This document shows, piece by piece, positions 48,801 through 59,419 of a stretch of 64,000 nt of DNA. The DNA is taken from contig NC_133224.1 in NCBI RefSeq assembly GCF_040436345.1, positions 14,454,703 through 14,518,702 on the forward strand, written 5' to 3'. The notes under the pieces were generated by a model, which ran no database searches, was not told the DNA's origin, and saw only the letters and a program-made list of their open reading frames with translations. Numbering within the stretch: position 1 is the first letter of the stretch; every line of letters begins with the position of its first letter. Position numbers and translations under genes: made by a program. Origin of the DNA: Pagrus major. Its lineage: Eukaryota; Chordata; Actinopteri; Spariformes; Sparidae.

Positions 48801-49791
48801 CATAATCTTAGCATTCTAACCAGCATTTCCATTTTCACTGATTTCATCTGATCTGTCCTGCAGGTGGCAGTGGAGCGCCTGCTGAAGATGAAGGCTCTGT
48901 CTCAGCCAGTAGAGGGAGGCTCCAGCAGTCAGCCGGGCTCTGTGGTGGGGGCTATGGGTTACAGGGTGAGCTCGCCCGGCCTCAGCCCCCCTCCAGAGCC
49001 CCTGTCAGAGGCTGCCCTGGGAATCGCCAGCCACCTTCAGGCAGGTGGGGCCGGCTGTCCCTGGGAGGAGTGGACCCCGGTCCCTCTGCCTGCCATGTAC
49101 TGTGAGCTCTATTCCTTCTTTGGAGACAGCCTGGCTGTCAGGTTCAGTACAGGACCCGACTTTGGCAGCTTCCCTACCTGCACCCCATCCCAGCTCGGAG
49201 ACGCCAGGAAGGAACCCCCTGGCCCTGCCTCCAACCCTGACACCACCCGAAAGATGCCACAGCTGACTGCCAACCTCAACATTAGCCCCAGGCAGGACGG
49301 GAGTCCTCGCACCGATCCACCCCCACCCAGCCTGGCAGCGACCGGAGCAGGAAGGTAAAGCAAACACCTCTCACCCTTACTGAAAACTGAACTGTTGGCT
49401 TTGCAGTGCTGAATGTAGCTGACTTTCTTTCTCCTTCAGGGCCCTGGCTCGCTCCTCCTCTTCCTCCTCCTCCTCCTCTGTGCAGCGCTCCAGGTCTTCC
49501 TCATCACGTTCGGGCCAGCGATCAGCAGGTCTGTCTCGTGACGTTTTCCCTAAAGCTCGCTTCACCTCTCCTCAGACGGGACCTCTGGTGTTCACCTTCA
49601 TCATCGGCGGGCGGCAGATGGGTCGCCGTTGCCAAGGCCGCCGCCCCTTCCAGACCACTTTTGCCCCAACTCCACCTCTTTCTGCCATCCCACCACGTGC
49701 CTACGCCCACAAACTTCCAGTCATCGGCAGGGTGGGCAAACCAGTACGCCGCTGGGCGTGTTCCCATTACTCCCTTCATCTTCCTCTCTAG
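42421..49791 (+). CDS. taf6l: TAF6-like SAGA/PCAF-complex subunit TAF6L, complete
   Basis: Eleven coding exons: 42421-42567, 42724-42810, 44495-44645, 44752-44802, 46205-46299, 46383-46457, 46677-46897, 47569-47701, 47915-48043, 48864-49354, 49440-49791 (TAG). All are GT-AG and frame-consistent; 643 aa against 622 in human. It starts MADREERRF. The histone fold spans about residues 5-75 (VAALLAEDVCYRLREATQ, RRKLTVEDFNRALRWSNVE). The HEAT-type TAF6 C-terminal domain follows at about 150-370 (LAASINPLNDHWTLRDYAAL, DDYSVSNAQVKADGHKVYG, IGRVGKPVRRWA near the end). Exon 10 is a low-complexity linker; exon 11 opens with a run of nine serines. Known role: structural subunit of GCN5/PCAF (SAGA-type) coactivator complexes in the nucleus. 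It ends SLHLPL, like the human SLYLPL. Confidence 0.96.
42834..42889 (+). repeat. (CA)n microsatellite behind taf6l exon 2
   Basis: About 55 bases of CA units starting 24 bases after the exon 2 splice donor at 42811. Confidence 0.97.
42890..44494 (+). other. taf6l: taf6l intron 2, remaining part
   Basis: No exon found. An open minus-strand frame at 43204-43392 resembles no protein I can name. The sequence ends with a pyrimidine-rich acceptor (tgtgctcatcag) before exon 3. Confidence 0.5.
44803..46204 (+). other. taf6l: taf6l intron 4
   Basis: No exon found. The 45240-45450 block is rich in 'ttaataaacc' and 'taataac' words and resembles in style 54300-54640 (intron 2 of the channel gene); both look like old copies of one AT-rich fish repeat. 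A T run of 20 or more bases lies at about 45929-45949. Confidence 0.45.
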
Positions 49792-50490
49792 TGTCGGAAA
49801 TGAGCTGCAGGGTGACTGTTACAGACTTTAACAGGCCCATCTTCATATTTTTGCATAAGCCACCAAGGATATTTGATGGTGATGATAGTTTCATAGATGT
49901 AAGTTGCAAGGTCTCCGGTTTATTATCACGGTGGTGAACATTTGGACGATAATTCACTGTGTCAACAACAGTCTGCACTGAATAACTGATTTAAAGCCAC
50001 TCTGTGTAGTATTTGATGTCATCATTTGTCACATTAATCAGAATTCTGTTTGAAGTGTTCACTTCACAATGATCCAAAGGAAGAGAGAAAAGTAGTGAAT
50101 TCTGATATTCCTTTCTACATGATTTTGATGATTGCTGATTTGCTTCCCATCGTCAACTGTTGTGCTTGTAGTCATTTCTACAGTGATTGAATACTGTATG
50201 TTATATTGACTGAAATGACCATTGGCTTCACATTTCTGTCAATCATTGTGTCAGTCTTGCAGCATCTTTAGGGTGTGAACCTGCTGAAGCTGGAGCTCTG
50301 ACCCGATTGTCACGAACAGGATCCAACACACAAGAGACTGGAAAATGTGAGAAAGTATGGAGTGACAGGTAGAATACCTGCTGAGGACAGTGCTGGAGCA
50401 CATGGACAGTTTATAGGCGTACCTTGTGTTAGACATTTTGTACAAAGGTGTTGTTTTCTTTAAATAAAAAAATGTGTTGTACGTTTGAAA
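49792..50490 (+). other. taf6l: taf6l 3' UTR with poly(A) signal
   Basis: Non-coding sequence ending with AATAAA at 50463-50468 and a following GTTGT/T-rich tract. This gives a 3' UTR of about 0.7 kb and leaves only about 170 bases before the next start codon, so the two genes are packed closely. Confidence 0.7.
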
Positions 50491-50665
50491 CTTTTAATTT
50501 TATTTTTTAGTTCAAAAAAGCCTGATGTATATAATTCAGCATTGTTTTCCACTGATGTATCTGTGACTGGGCCTGTGTGTGTGCCCTGCTCTACCTTCCT
50601 AAATATTTAAAACTAGCTTCAGTATCTGGTTGCAGTCTGTAGAGAAACAGCAGTCAGAACTAACA

Positions 50666-53600
50666 ATGGCCCAGCTTGTGTCTTCACTGGGCCTGTTCTG
50701 TCGGGTCAATGCATTTCCCTGCCTGGTTATGTGCTACCTGCTCTTCATCGTGCTGGGAGGTGTGGTGTTCACAGCTGTGGAGCAGCCAGTGGAGAAGGAG
50801 CTGAGGGCTGAGGTGGAGGAGCTGCGTCGCTCCTTCCTGCAGGAGAACCCGTGTGTGCAGGAGAGCCAGCTGAGAGAGCTGCTGGGGAAAGCTCTGTCTG
50901 CACACCACAGAGATGTGGCTGTTCTGAAGGATGAAGCTGAGGAGAGACGCTATGATTTCTCATCATCACTCTACTTTGTCATCGTCAGTCTGACCACCAT
51001 GGGTAAGAGAGTCACTGCGGAAACCTTAGTCAATATGTTCATTACTGATCACGATCGTCACGTTTTCCCAAGGTGACTTGTTCTAGTTGCTACTTCAGGC
51101 CAGCGGTTCTCATAGTAGGGTACAGGGACCCTCAGGTCAAAAATCAATTTTCACTATAATGCCATCCATTAGTAACACCATAACAGCCTGTATGACATGT
51201 GATTCATACACTTGCTGTAATAAAACCTCTCAAAGCAAAATTCTCATCAGATGGCTTCTGTGGTCTAACGTATGTCAGTTTCAGTGTCCTTAATGTGTTT
51301 GAGAGCCACTGGTTGATGCTATATTTACTTTACAGTGAAAAAATATTCACATTTCTTCTCCACATGTATCTTACAACTATAGCTACTTTGTAAATACAAT
51401 AACTCTGCATGATCCAGCAGATTTGGTCACATTTTCAGAGGACCTATAATAAATTCACTACTGAACCAAACTTCATGAATGTTTTGGAACTCAAGACTGC
51501 TATGATAAACATGTTCTTTACAAGTGGATGGAAACTTTTCACTGCAACTGTATATTGTTTGAATGTGGTTATATGGTGATATGTCAAAAGTGTTGTTTTT
51601 AAAGGTGGAATACGTAAGCGTTTTTGTTTAAAATATACAAAAATCTACTAAAATTACCAATAGAATTTGAAGAAATAACAGGTTTAATGTTACATCAACG
51701 ACATCTTTGTACTGTGTTACAGAGACATCTACTGAGTTAGCATGCTATACAGCTAGCTCCGGGCCTGAAAACCTCTTTCCCCCTGTGTTAGCAGTGTGAA
51801 TACAAACACTCCCCTGGTAGTCTCATTAGCTGCAGGGCTAACTGAGCTAACAAGCTAACAATAGCTACAGTCATGGATGTATAATGGAATACAGTTAGCA
51901 GTTACAGGTGGCCAATTTGTGCGTATTGCACCTTTTAAAGTCTCCTTTACAGTAAAGTGATGTCATTGTCTGAACTTATCAGACTGTTCTAATATTTGTC
52001 TTTACCTACCGAGTCATTATATCCACATTACTGACTATTATTGATCAAAAATATCATTGCATTAATATTTAGTTAAAGTACGATTAGTCATCCCTACTAT
52101 TGCTGCAATATCAATATTGAGGTATTTGATGAAAAATAATGTTATATTTGATTTTGTCACCTAGTCCTAGCATTAATGAAGTGCTGTAGAGGATATTTCA
52201 AAATATCAAGGTATATATCGTGTTCTGCAATACAGCCTAAAAATATTATATTTCGTCAAGTCCTACTTTCACTTTGATGATTATTGTACTCTCAGGCTTG
52301 TAATGGAATATTTGTTGAGTACATTGTTAAGTAAAAGATCTGAATACCCATTAGCCACACCAATCTGTCCAGTTTTATTCAAATGGAAGTCAGTAGAGTT
52401 ATAGATAACAAATTAATTAATTGATGAAATGAAAGAAAAATTAAAGAAAAAAAGAAAAAAAATCACAGATCCTAGTCTTAAAGATATAGTTATTAACATT
52501 TCTGCATTAAAATGGCAAAAAAACGACTTTTGTTATATATTTTTGTTAAGTTGTGTACTGACATTATCCCAAATGTTTCCACCAATGTTCAAACCAGAGA
52601 AATCCAAAAGTTTGTTTGGTCGCCTGTCGCTATCACTTCAGGAGAGAGTCAGAGTGAGGATGGATGTTGATGAAAGAGACAAAACGTAACATGAAGACAA
52701 CTTTAAAACGTTGAAGTGAACATCAGTCTGAGTCACATCAGGTAGATTTTCACCAGCAATTCCCATGATCCCACACTACCGCTAGTCCCCTCGCAGCAGA
52801 AATCACATACTGTGTGTTTAACGGTGAGTATCTGCTGCTTTTCTCAGTCTTCTGTGATCGTAAGCTTTTAGGTTTAGACTGTTGGTTGGTTGTTTGTTTG
52901 GGCTCTGAAGAATTCTGATCAACATTTCTTCACTATTTCCATCATTGACATCTTATAGAATAAACAATGCATCAATCCATTGAAAACTTGCCCGCCAAAA
53001 TGTTTCATGTTTTTGTCGAACTCCTCGGTCCTTCCTCCTGCAGACCTCTCCCTTCTCCTCCTCCTCAGGTTCTGACTCTTACACCCCAAAATCAGATGAG
53101 GCCAAGCTCTTCTGTATCTTCTACTGCACTCTGGGTATTCCCCTCACCCTGTTCCTCCTGACCCTCCTCTCCAACCTCCTCCTCCCTGTCGTCACCCACG
53201 TTCCTGTCCACCACCTGCACACTTACTGGGGTCTGCCCTACACCCAGGCCGCCCTCGTCCACGCCAACCTCCTCTCGGTGCTCATCCTCTCCCTCCTCTT
53301 CCTCCTTCCTGCCCTCCTGGTCTGTGCGGTGGAGCCGGACTGGAGCTTCCTGGATTCTCTGTTCTTCTGCTTCGTCATCCTGAGCACGGTCGGTCAGGGA
53401 GGAAACTCTCTGGGGAGAACCTGGGGCCCAACGGCCAAGGAGACACTTGAACTCCTCACCACATGTGAGTGTGCTGCTGTGTAAGAATCATGCTTGAGTC
53501 AAGTTTATGTTATGTGTTCACCAGATGTCTAAACTGTGACTACAGGTATTGCTTATATATTTTTTATTATCATCATGCAATGTATTGAGCTCTGATAAAC

Positions 53601-54971
53601 TGTATGAATTCAATGTGTTGAGAAGTGAGTTTTCTGTCATCATCCTCTATCACTGAGCATAAACCTGCAGTTTGCATCAACCATTAAACTTCATAAGGAA
53701 TTATGTCAAACATGTAGGTTTGTCAGCTTGTTGAGGGGTTCTAAAACCAAAAATCAAAAATCAAATCAAAAACTCATTCACTGAGTTTCAAAGCTAACAA
53801 AAGATCAGTGCTAGAACTTTTAATGACAGCTACCTGTCACGTTAGTACAGCAGACGATTAGGGCCACTGTGAAAAATGATTTGAGTTTTTTTCTTCCTCA
53901 GAATTCCAAAGTTACAGTTTGATGTCTTTTTTTGCATACATTTTTTAAAATAAATAAATAAATAAAGTCAGGATTCTGAGGAAAAACTCAAAATACGGAC
54001 TTTTTTCTCAGAAATTTGATTTTTTTTCTCACAGCGGCCCTAATCCTCTTCCATATGTTAGCATATCTGTATATGACAGCAGTGTAACAGTGTCGTATAA
54101 TGATTTCAAAATATTAAGATGTTATGAAAACGTTATATCAAACATCACTGATCACATCAACACAATAAAAAGATACTTTAACTGCGACTTAAAAACTTCT
54201 GTCAAGTGTTGGTAGGTGTGGTTCCTGGGTAGCTCAGCTCATATGCTGTGGCTGTAGCTGAGTCCTTACTGCAGTGGTCTGGGTTCAACACTGGCTATTT
54301 GCTATTGTACTAAAGGAAAAGGTCATAAAAACACTGCTTTAAAAACTGTGAGTAATAAAGCATTTCATAACCATCACAAGTGTGAACTGATGATAAATTC
54401 ATAATAAAGCATGTATTAATGACATGACATAATGGGTAACATAGTGAAGCTCATCATGTGTTTGTAATGCTTTTATTAACCATTCTAAATAACTCCACAG
54501 GTTTTCTTCTTATGCAGGCATTGTAAACTGCTTTATAATTGAACTTGTTTATGATGCGATTATTAACATTGATACAGTCTTATTAAAGTTAATAAGTGTC
54601 TTATAAGGACTCATGCGGGTTTTATTACCTATTAACTAAGGCACAAGGACCTTAACATAAAGCATTACCAAAAAATCTCCTCCCTTCTCTCCACAGGTTA
54701 CCTGCTGGTGGGCCTGGTGGTGATCATTACCTTGAAGGATACTGTGCTGCAGGTTCCCCGGGTCTGCGCGGTGATCAGGCTCTTCTCTGGTCCACAGTAT
54801 GCAGAGCTGGAAGGTTTCCATCTGAACGAACTGACACTGAGTGAAGACTACGCTGAGGAGGAGCCTCAGTACTCCCAGTCCATCTGCACCATCTCTTCCA
54901 CTCCATTAGAGCTGCTGAGTCCCTGTTCAGCCCCGCCTGCTGACACCAAGCTTCACAAAACCACAACCTAA
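50666..54971 (+). CDS. kcnk7: TWIK-type two-pore-domain K+ channel (KCNK7/KCNK6-like), complete
   Basis: Three coding exons: 50666-51002, 53069-53464, 54697-54971 (TAA); 335 aa. The ATG has A at -3 and G at +4. Topology: M1 about 18-38, extracellular cap with Cys63 in the position that links TWIK dimers, pore loop 1, M2 with LGIPLTL about 124-153, M3 about 175-200, pore loop 2, M4 about 244-265, cytosolic tail. The intron after the first codon base of pore-1 Gly113 is in the TWIK-like position. Oddity: filter 1 reads TTMG-S-D (113-115) where TT.GYG is expected, and filter 2 reads STVG-Q-G (221-223) where STIGLG is expected. Mammalian KCNK7 is a silent member with an altered second filter, so kcnk7 is the best guess; kcnk6 is possible. 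Family certain, paralogue less so. Confidence 0.82.
51598..51940. mobile_element. MITE of about 343 bp
   Basis: Left end TTTAAAGGTGGAATACGTAAG; right end, reverse-complemented, CTTTAAAAGGTGCAATACGC. The imperfect terminal inverted repeats of about 20 bp share AAAGGTG.AATACG. The interior has repeated gttagc and gctaac words and no open frame of interest. Confidence 0.75.
52000..52260 (+). repeat. Interspersed repeat, 'caatatcaaggtatttggtc' family
   Basis: Contains gattagtcatccctactatt, gctgcaatatcaatattgag and gcattaatgaagtgctgtag, collinear with the reverse strand of 24950-25205. Confidence 0.7.
53856..54045. mobile_element. 190-bp element with inverted ends in K2P intron 2
   Basis: Left end GATTAGGGCCACTGTGAAAAA; right end, reverse-complemented, GATTAGGGCCGCTGTGAGAAA. 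Two or three mismatches occur in about 20 bases. A second inner pair (tcttcctcagaattcc against ggattctgaggaaaaac) is also inverted, so the whole element can fold back on itself. Confidence 0.8.
54218..54302 (+). repeat. tRNA-derived SINE fragment
   Basis: Reads gttcctgggtagctcagctc, then tccttactgcagtggtctgg and gttcaacactggctatttgc. It is collinear with the minus strand of 21125-21245, sharing the A-box-like TAGCTCAG, the TGCAGTGG block and a B-box-like GGTTCAACAC. Degenerate and not a tRNA gene. Confidence 0.65.
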
Positions 54972-55744
54972 ACCTCCAAACCTGACCTGACTTTCACTGC
55001 TGTTCACAACCCATCTGCTGCTGACTTCAATGTAAATGTTATATAGACTGTGTTTATATAGAGCTGCTCTACTGTTAGCGACCACTCAAAGCACTTTACA
55101 ACTCAAGTTAGCATTCACCCATTCACACACACACAATCATACACATAGTCACACACACAGTCATACACACATTCACACACTGGTGGTAGAGGCTATTATG
55201 TAAGGTGCCACCATTCATACTCACTGACACACACCGATGGGAGAGCCCGTGGGAGCAATTTGGGGTTCAGTATCTTGCCCAAGGACACTTCAGTATGCAG
55301 ACTGCAGGGGCCCTGAATCGAACCACCGACCTCCTGCTGCCACTCTACCTCCTGAGCCAAAGCCCCTGATTTACAACTCCACAGTGTTTTAATAATCAAG
55401 TAGTCAGTTCACTCCACTTCAGTCCAATTTTAGATAATTCTACTGAGTCAAGTTCCACCTTTCACCGTTCACTCTTGTTTGTAGCTCAGTTGGTCCCGGG
55501 AAAAATATCTGTCTCTTTAGCTGCTCAACACTCCACTGTGTCCCCCAGCTAGTCATTAAGTGTGTCTGTCTACTGTTTGGTGGTGAGAAAGCAGTGTACA
55601 GTGGGTTTATCAGAGCTTCTTTAGAAAAGCTACTCTAATGAAAGTGATGAGAGTGAGCCGAAACAGTAAAGTTGCCATAACAATGAGCTGGAAGAAGCTT
55701 AAAGGCTCTGTTCTAGTTAAGGGCATCTACAGAGTGGATGATAA
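54972..55744 (+). other. Sequence downstream of the K2P gene
   Basis: Presumed 3' UTR and flank. The block 55030-55375 is a common fish repeat. 55460-55740 is probably another repeat (text tctgtctctttagctgctca, then gtgtacagtgggttt). The nearest clear AATAAA is 56132-56137, so the end of the transcript cannot be fixed. Confidence 0.4.
55030..55375 (+). repeat. High-copy teleost repeat ('gcactttacaa ... attcacccattcacacac')
   Basis: Ordered blocks caaagcactttacaactcaa, cacccattcacacacacac, ggtggtagaggctattatgt, ggagcaatttggggttcagt, atcttgcccaaggacacttc, gaatcgaaccaccgacctcc and tctacctcctgagcc match from memory one of the commonest fish repeats. The last part resembles the complement of a tRNA-like head. 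Confidence 0.8.
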
Positions 55745-55960
55745 TTACCTCCACCAAGGAGGTCATGTTTTCACCCATGTCTGATTGTTTGTTGGCTTGT
55801 CAGCAGGATTACACAGGAACTACTGAAGAGGTTTCCACAAAACTTGGATGGAGGACGGGTCTCAGCCCATGAAAAATGATGCATTTTTGTTCATTTCTCA
55901 GGAAAAAATGCATGGACTTTGTCACTATGAGTGAGATAGTTATTTTATCCGATGTTCATT
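55745..55960 (+). repeat. Teleost 'cctccaccaaggaggtcatg' repeat fragment
   Basis: Reads cctccaccaaggaggtcatg, ttttcacccatgtctgattg, gtcagcaggattacacagga, then actactgaa and aaacttggatggagg. This is the recognisable 5' portion of a widespread fish DNA repeat recalled from memory. The remainder is lost or diverged. Confidence 0.7.
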
Positions 55961-57100
55961 TAAGAATATTAGTGCAGCTTTAAATTTGATGTTTTTCTTC
56001 TGTTGATTTCTCAAGCCATGATTCCACACCCTGCTTGGTGGGGCAGATAACAGCACCACCTGCTTTAGTCCTCCTGATATGGAGGATTTACAGCTGCAAC
56101 ATGTTTGAGACTATGAGAAAATTGTTGTGTTAATAAAATTAACATGAGCACACTTTACAAATCCACCTGCTATTCAAACCACGTCACTGTAACAGGACTG
56201 TAACTTCAGACAAAACCAGGTATATTTGCTGTATATCATATTGAAACATATTCCTGAGCGCAGAGAAGTCAGATTGTTTTGGGAGTGTAGGGGAGGGGAT
56301 TTTATTTTTTTCCTCTCTCAAAGTTAATTTTTTATTTAAGCCTTTATTTGCACTATAGTTAGTAGTTACATTAATAGTTAGATCAAAAAGACAACGTCCA
56401 CATACATCAGCTGTTGAGGGTGTAAATGGGGGTACAACAATAATAATCCTGGGGAGAATCATATCAGTCCAATCATTTTCATACAGTCACTTAAATTCAC
56501 TTACAATAAAATAAAATGAGAAAAAAGAGATTTGGATTGAATGTGCTTAAATGAACAGGATGCAGGTACAAACCTGACCACAAGGGGTCACAACTAACTT
56601 ACAGCTACAGCTGCAGTGCAGGTCTGGAGGAAGAGCGCTTTTCTGTGGTTTGTGCCTTCTGATACAGCATGTTGGAGTTAACATGTTTAAAGATGAGGTA
56701 AAAACACTGACGGTGGCTGCAGAAGCCTCAGTGTGGATTACACAGATAAGTCAAGTCCAGAGCAAAGTAGACTGGAGTCACATTACTTGTATGTGTACAC
56801 ATGCCTATCCAAAAAAGCTGATTGTGGTTCTGATAATGTTGTAATGAAGACTGGAGGAAGCACTAGTAGTCAGACGATCTGAGAGGTTGCAAACACGCCT
56901 CCAGGTTAACTTACTGACTATGAAGAGAAATGAAAGTTAAAATTATGACCCAAACTGTCCATAAAGATCCATCACCTCCTTCTTACTCAATGTAGTTGTG
57001 TGTACAAACATTTCCTTTGCAATGAGATATTAATAGCAACCTTTCAGGTGTGCTTCTTTTCAGTTTGACATTGAAAGAAAAAAGTAGAGTTCATCTTTTA
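55961..57100. other. Intergenic, nothing recognised
   Basis: AT-rich sequence without a supported gene, RNA or element. Open frames at 56184-56462 (minus) and 56650-56844 (plus) have no family resemblance, no splice context and no codon pattern beyond chance. Confidence 0.5.
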
Positions 57101-57109
57101 AAGAGTACT

Positions 57110-57570
57110 CCACCGATTTAGCATCACATTCATCGTACTGCAGTTAAAGCAGCTACAAGGAATTTTATTTTGTGTTGATTCTGGCGGCCCCTGTGGACAA
57201 AAGTGGTATGACCACCACCGTCTCCTTTAACAGAAGTCTTGATCTGTGAAAGAAAGGCACAGCGTATTTTTAACACTGTGTTCCTTTTCTAACACAGCCG
57301 TTAGCAGGATGCATGTCGATGAGGTGATATGTGTCTTTGTGGCTGTGTAACACCTTACAGACTCAGACTGACTCCTCAGTTCATCTTCAGCACTCCGCCA
57401 TAACATTCTTTTTTACTTTTACAACTTATCCAACCTGGATAAGTTGGAATCCCGATGACAGGCATTAAGAATAGCTATAATAACTTCACAGAAATAGACA
57501 ACCTTCTCGCTGATGGTCTTATGTCGGTCGTACAGAGACATCAGTGTTAAAGTGAGACTGTTTCATCGCC
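57110..57570 (+). repeat. Interspersed repeat, copy 2 (pairs with 4525-4805)
   Basis: Contains ttgtgttgattctggcggcc, cctgtggacaaaag, ctcctcagttcatcttcagc and ggaatcccgatga, then cgctgatggtctta, in the same order as the copy at 4.5-4.8 kb, with extra sequence in the middle. Confidence 0.55.
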
Positions 57571-58500
57571 AGTTAAAAGCTCATTGTCATGTGTTTCACA
57601 AAAAGGATGCATATCAATGCATTAGAGCCAGAGATATCGTATTATTTATCACACGCATTCTTCTTCTTTGTCAAAATGTGGTGCCTACGCTACATTACAT
57701 GTGTAATTACAATGTCATGCAATGCACATCAACCCAAAATAACTTTTTCCCATAAGCTTACATTGTGAAAAAATGATGGATGATCATTTTCAGGGTCACA
57801 GTCCCTGCAGAATGACTCGTCTCACGATCAGAACTTGATTTATTTGGCTCTATGGCCCACTGAGCAGCTTTTACAGGAATGAACGGGGCTCCAGACCCGG
57901 CGCTGTATCCAGCTTTCATCATATGTCCATGGGTGATTCTGCCAGTAGCTGTGTCTCTAGCCTGCAGCATAGATGAGAAGGGGGCTACAGAAGTCTGTCT
58001 CAGCCCACTCCTCTACATTTATTTTATTTCAAAATTGTAGTCTTTAGCCCCAACCGACACTGACTTAAGTGACATCATAAGACTTGACATGACATTAATC
58101 GGACTTCTCACAGATCCCTTTGGAGACACTACAGACTTTATAAAACTTTTTCCACATGTGCAGCAGTCTTTCCCAGCACCTGGAAACACACTTGGATGTG
58201 TCCAAAATCAGAATCGCTCTCCATACCTTTAATGAAATACAGAAATACATGTTCGCCCACAATGACTGATTGACATCCCTCACCCAGATTCTGAACTTTG
58301 GAGAAGTACGTTTGGAGTGAATGCTCGTTGATGAACCATTGAGCTGAAGGTGCAGACTGCTTTACTTGGAGCTGGAACAGAGGTTTGCTGTGTGTTCTCC
58401 AACTATGGCTGTGTTTGTACAAGGCACAAAGGCCTGTGTGAGGGAGCCACCATGAATCTGAGCTCGTGCCTAGCACTGGCAGCTCTCACCCCTCCCTAGC
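57571..58500. other. Intergenic with two unassigned minus-strand open frames
   Basis: Two neighbouring minus-strand frames stay open at 57758-57970 (70 codons) and about 58138-58485 (about 112 codons, no ATG at the start of the open part). I recognise neither product and see no transposase, reverse-transcriptase or domain motif. They could be decayed repeat coding, exons of an unknown gene, or chance. Confidence 0.35.

Positions 58501-58501
<1 letters not shown>

Positions 58502-58537
<36 letters not shown>
58502..58537 (+). repeat. (CA)18 microsatellite
   Basis: About 36 bases of CA units in the intergenic region. Confidence 0.97.
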
Positions 58538-58540
<3 letters not shown>

Positions 58541-59415
58541 TGTCTTTGCTCATGTATTAGGTTAGTAGTAGTAGCAAAATAATTAGCATCTTGTGAAAAA
58601 ATATCAAAATCCAACACATTGTTATAATCCTTCAATGACAGTCAGAGACACTTTGAATATTAAAATTCAGCACTGTTTTTACAGCACTGACATTTGATCA
58701 GTCAGGTCCCAGTCCAGTCCAGTTCTCACAATTCTTAATTAATATACATACAACATCTATCTTGGCCATAAACAGCTGTAGTATCAGTCAGTCTCTGGCC
58801 TTTCATACATGCTGTCCACTGCAGTGGACAGATATTTGGAAGACATCTTGAAGTATTTAAGTTGGAGTACCATTTCCCAACCACCAGGTGTCGGACCCCT
58901 AAAGCCCTCTCCACAGTTCTATTTAAATATAATCCACTACTATCTATCTATCGTCTGCCCGCCCGCCCATCCAGACAGAATATAATGGAGTGGACAGAGA
59001 AATATTAATATCTGGATAAAAGTATTTCAAACATGTTATTTAGTTGAATAATATTGTTTCTATCTGTCTGGTTTTCTGACAATGGGGGATTTAACAGTTA
59101 TTCCTGCATAATTTTCTATGATGCATGGTGTCCAGTGTCAAAACAAACACTCGATCATTTAAGCATGACAGAGCTAGTATTTACCTTTTTGCCTCCTAAT
59201 CCAAATATAGAGCAAACAGCAGACTCTGCAATGCTCTACCAATACTCTTATACTAGAGTAATACTACCTAGCAGCAGTTATTCTGGATTTTACTATTTTT
59301 CTGTTAATTTGATTGAATTGGTTTTATTAACGGAAATTCACAATATTCTAACAATATAACATAAATATATTCCCCACACAGGGAAATACCCAACAAGTTT
59401 TCAGTAAATCAAGTC
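58538..59415. other. Intergenic, nothing recognised
   Basis: AT-rich. It has short simple tracts (tctatctatc near 58943; cccgcccgccc near 58958-58968) and no supported gene. The open frame at 59054-59359 (+) has no recognisable motif. Confidence 0.5.
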
Positions 59416-59419
59416 AGCA

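Larger units (their letters stand above)
51003..53068 (+). other. kcnk7: Intron 1 of the K2P channel gene
   Basis: Non-coding, with a MITE at 51598-51940 and an interspersed repeat at 52000-52260. It ends in a strong CT-rich acceptor (cttctcctcctcctcag). No alternative exon encoding a GYG filter was found between exons 1 and 2. Confidence 0.6.

Noticed and set aside
50630-50665. In-frame extension upstream of the K2P start (12 codons from a TTG).
   Set aside because: There is no ATG upstream. The ATG at 50666 has a strong context and gives a normal-length N-terminus before M1.
53041-53068. Earlier acceptor (ctgcag at about 53042) for K2P exon 2, which might have restored a normal filter.
   Set aside because: Using it places an in-frame stop within about 10 codons. 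Only the acceptor before 53069 gives an open, aligned reading.
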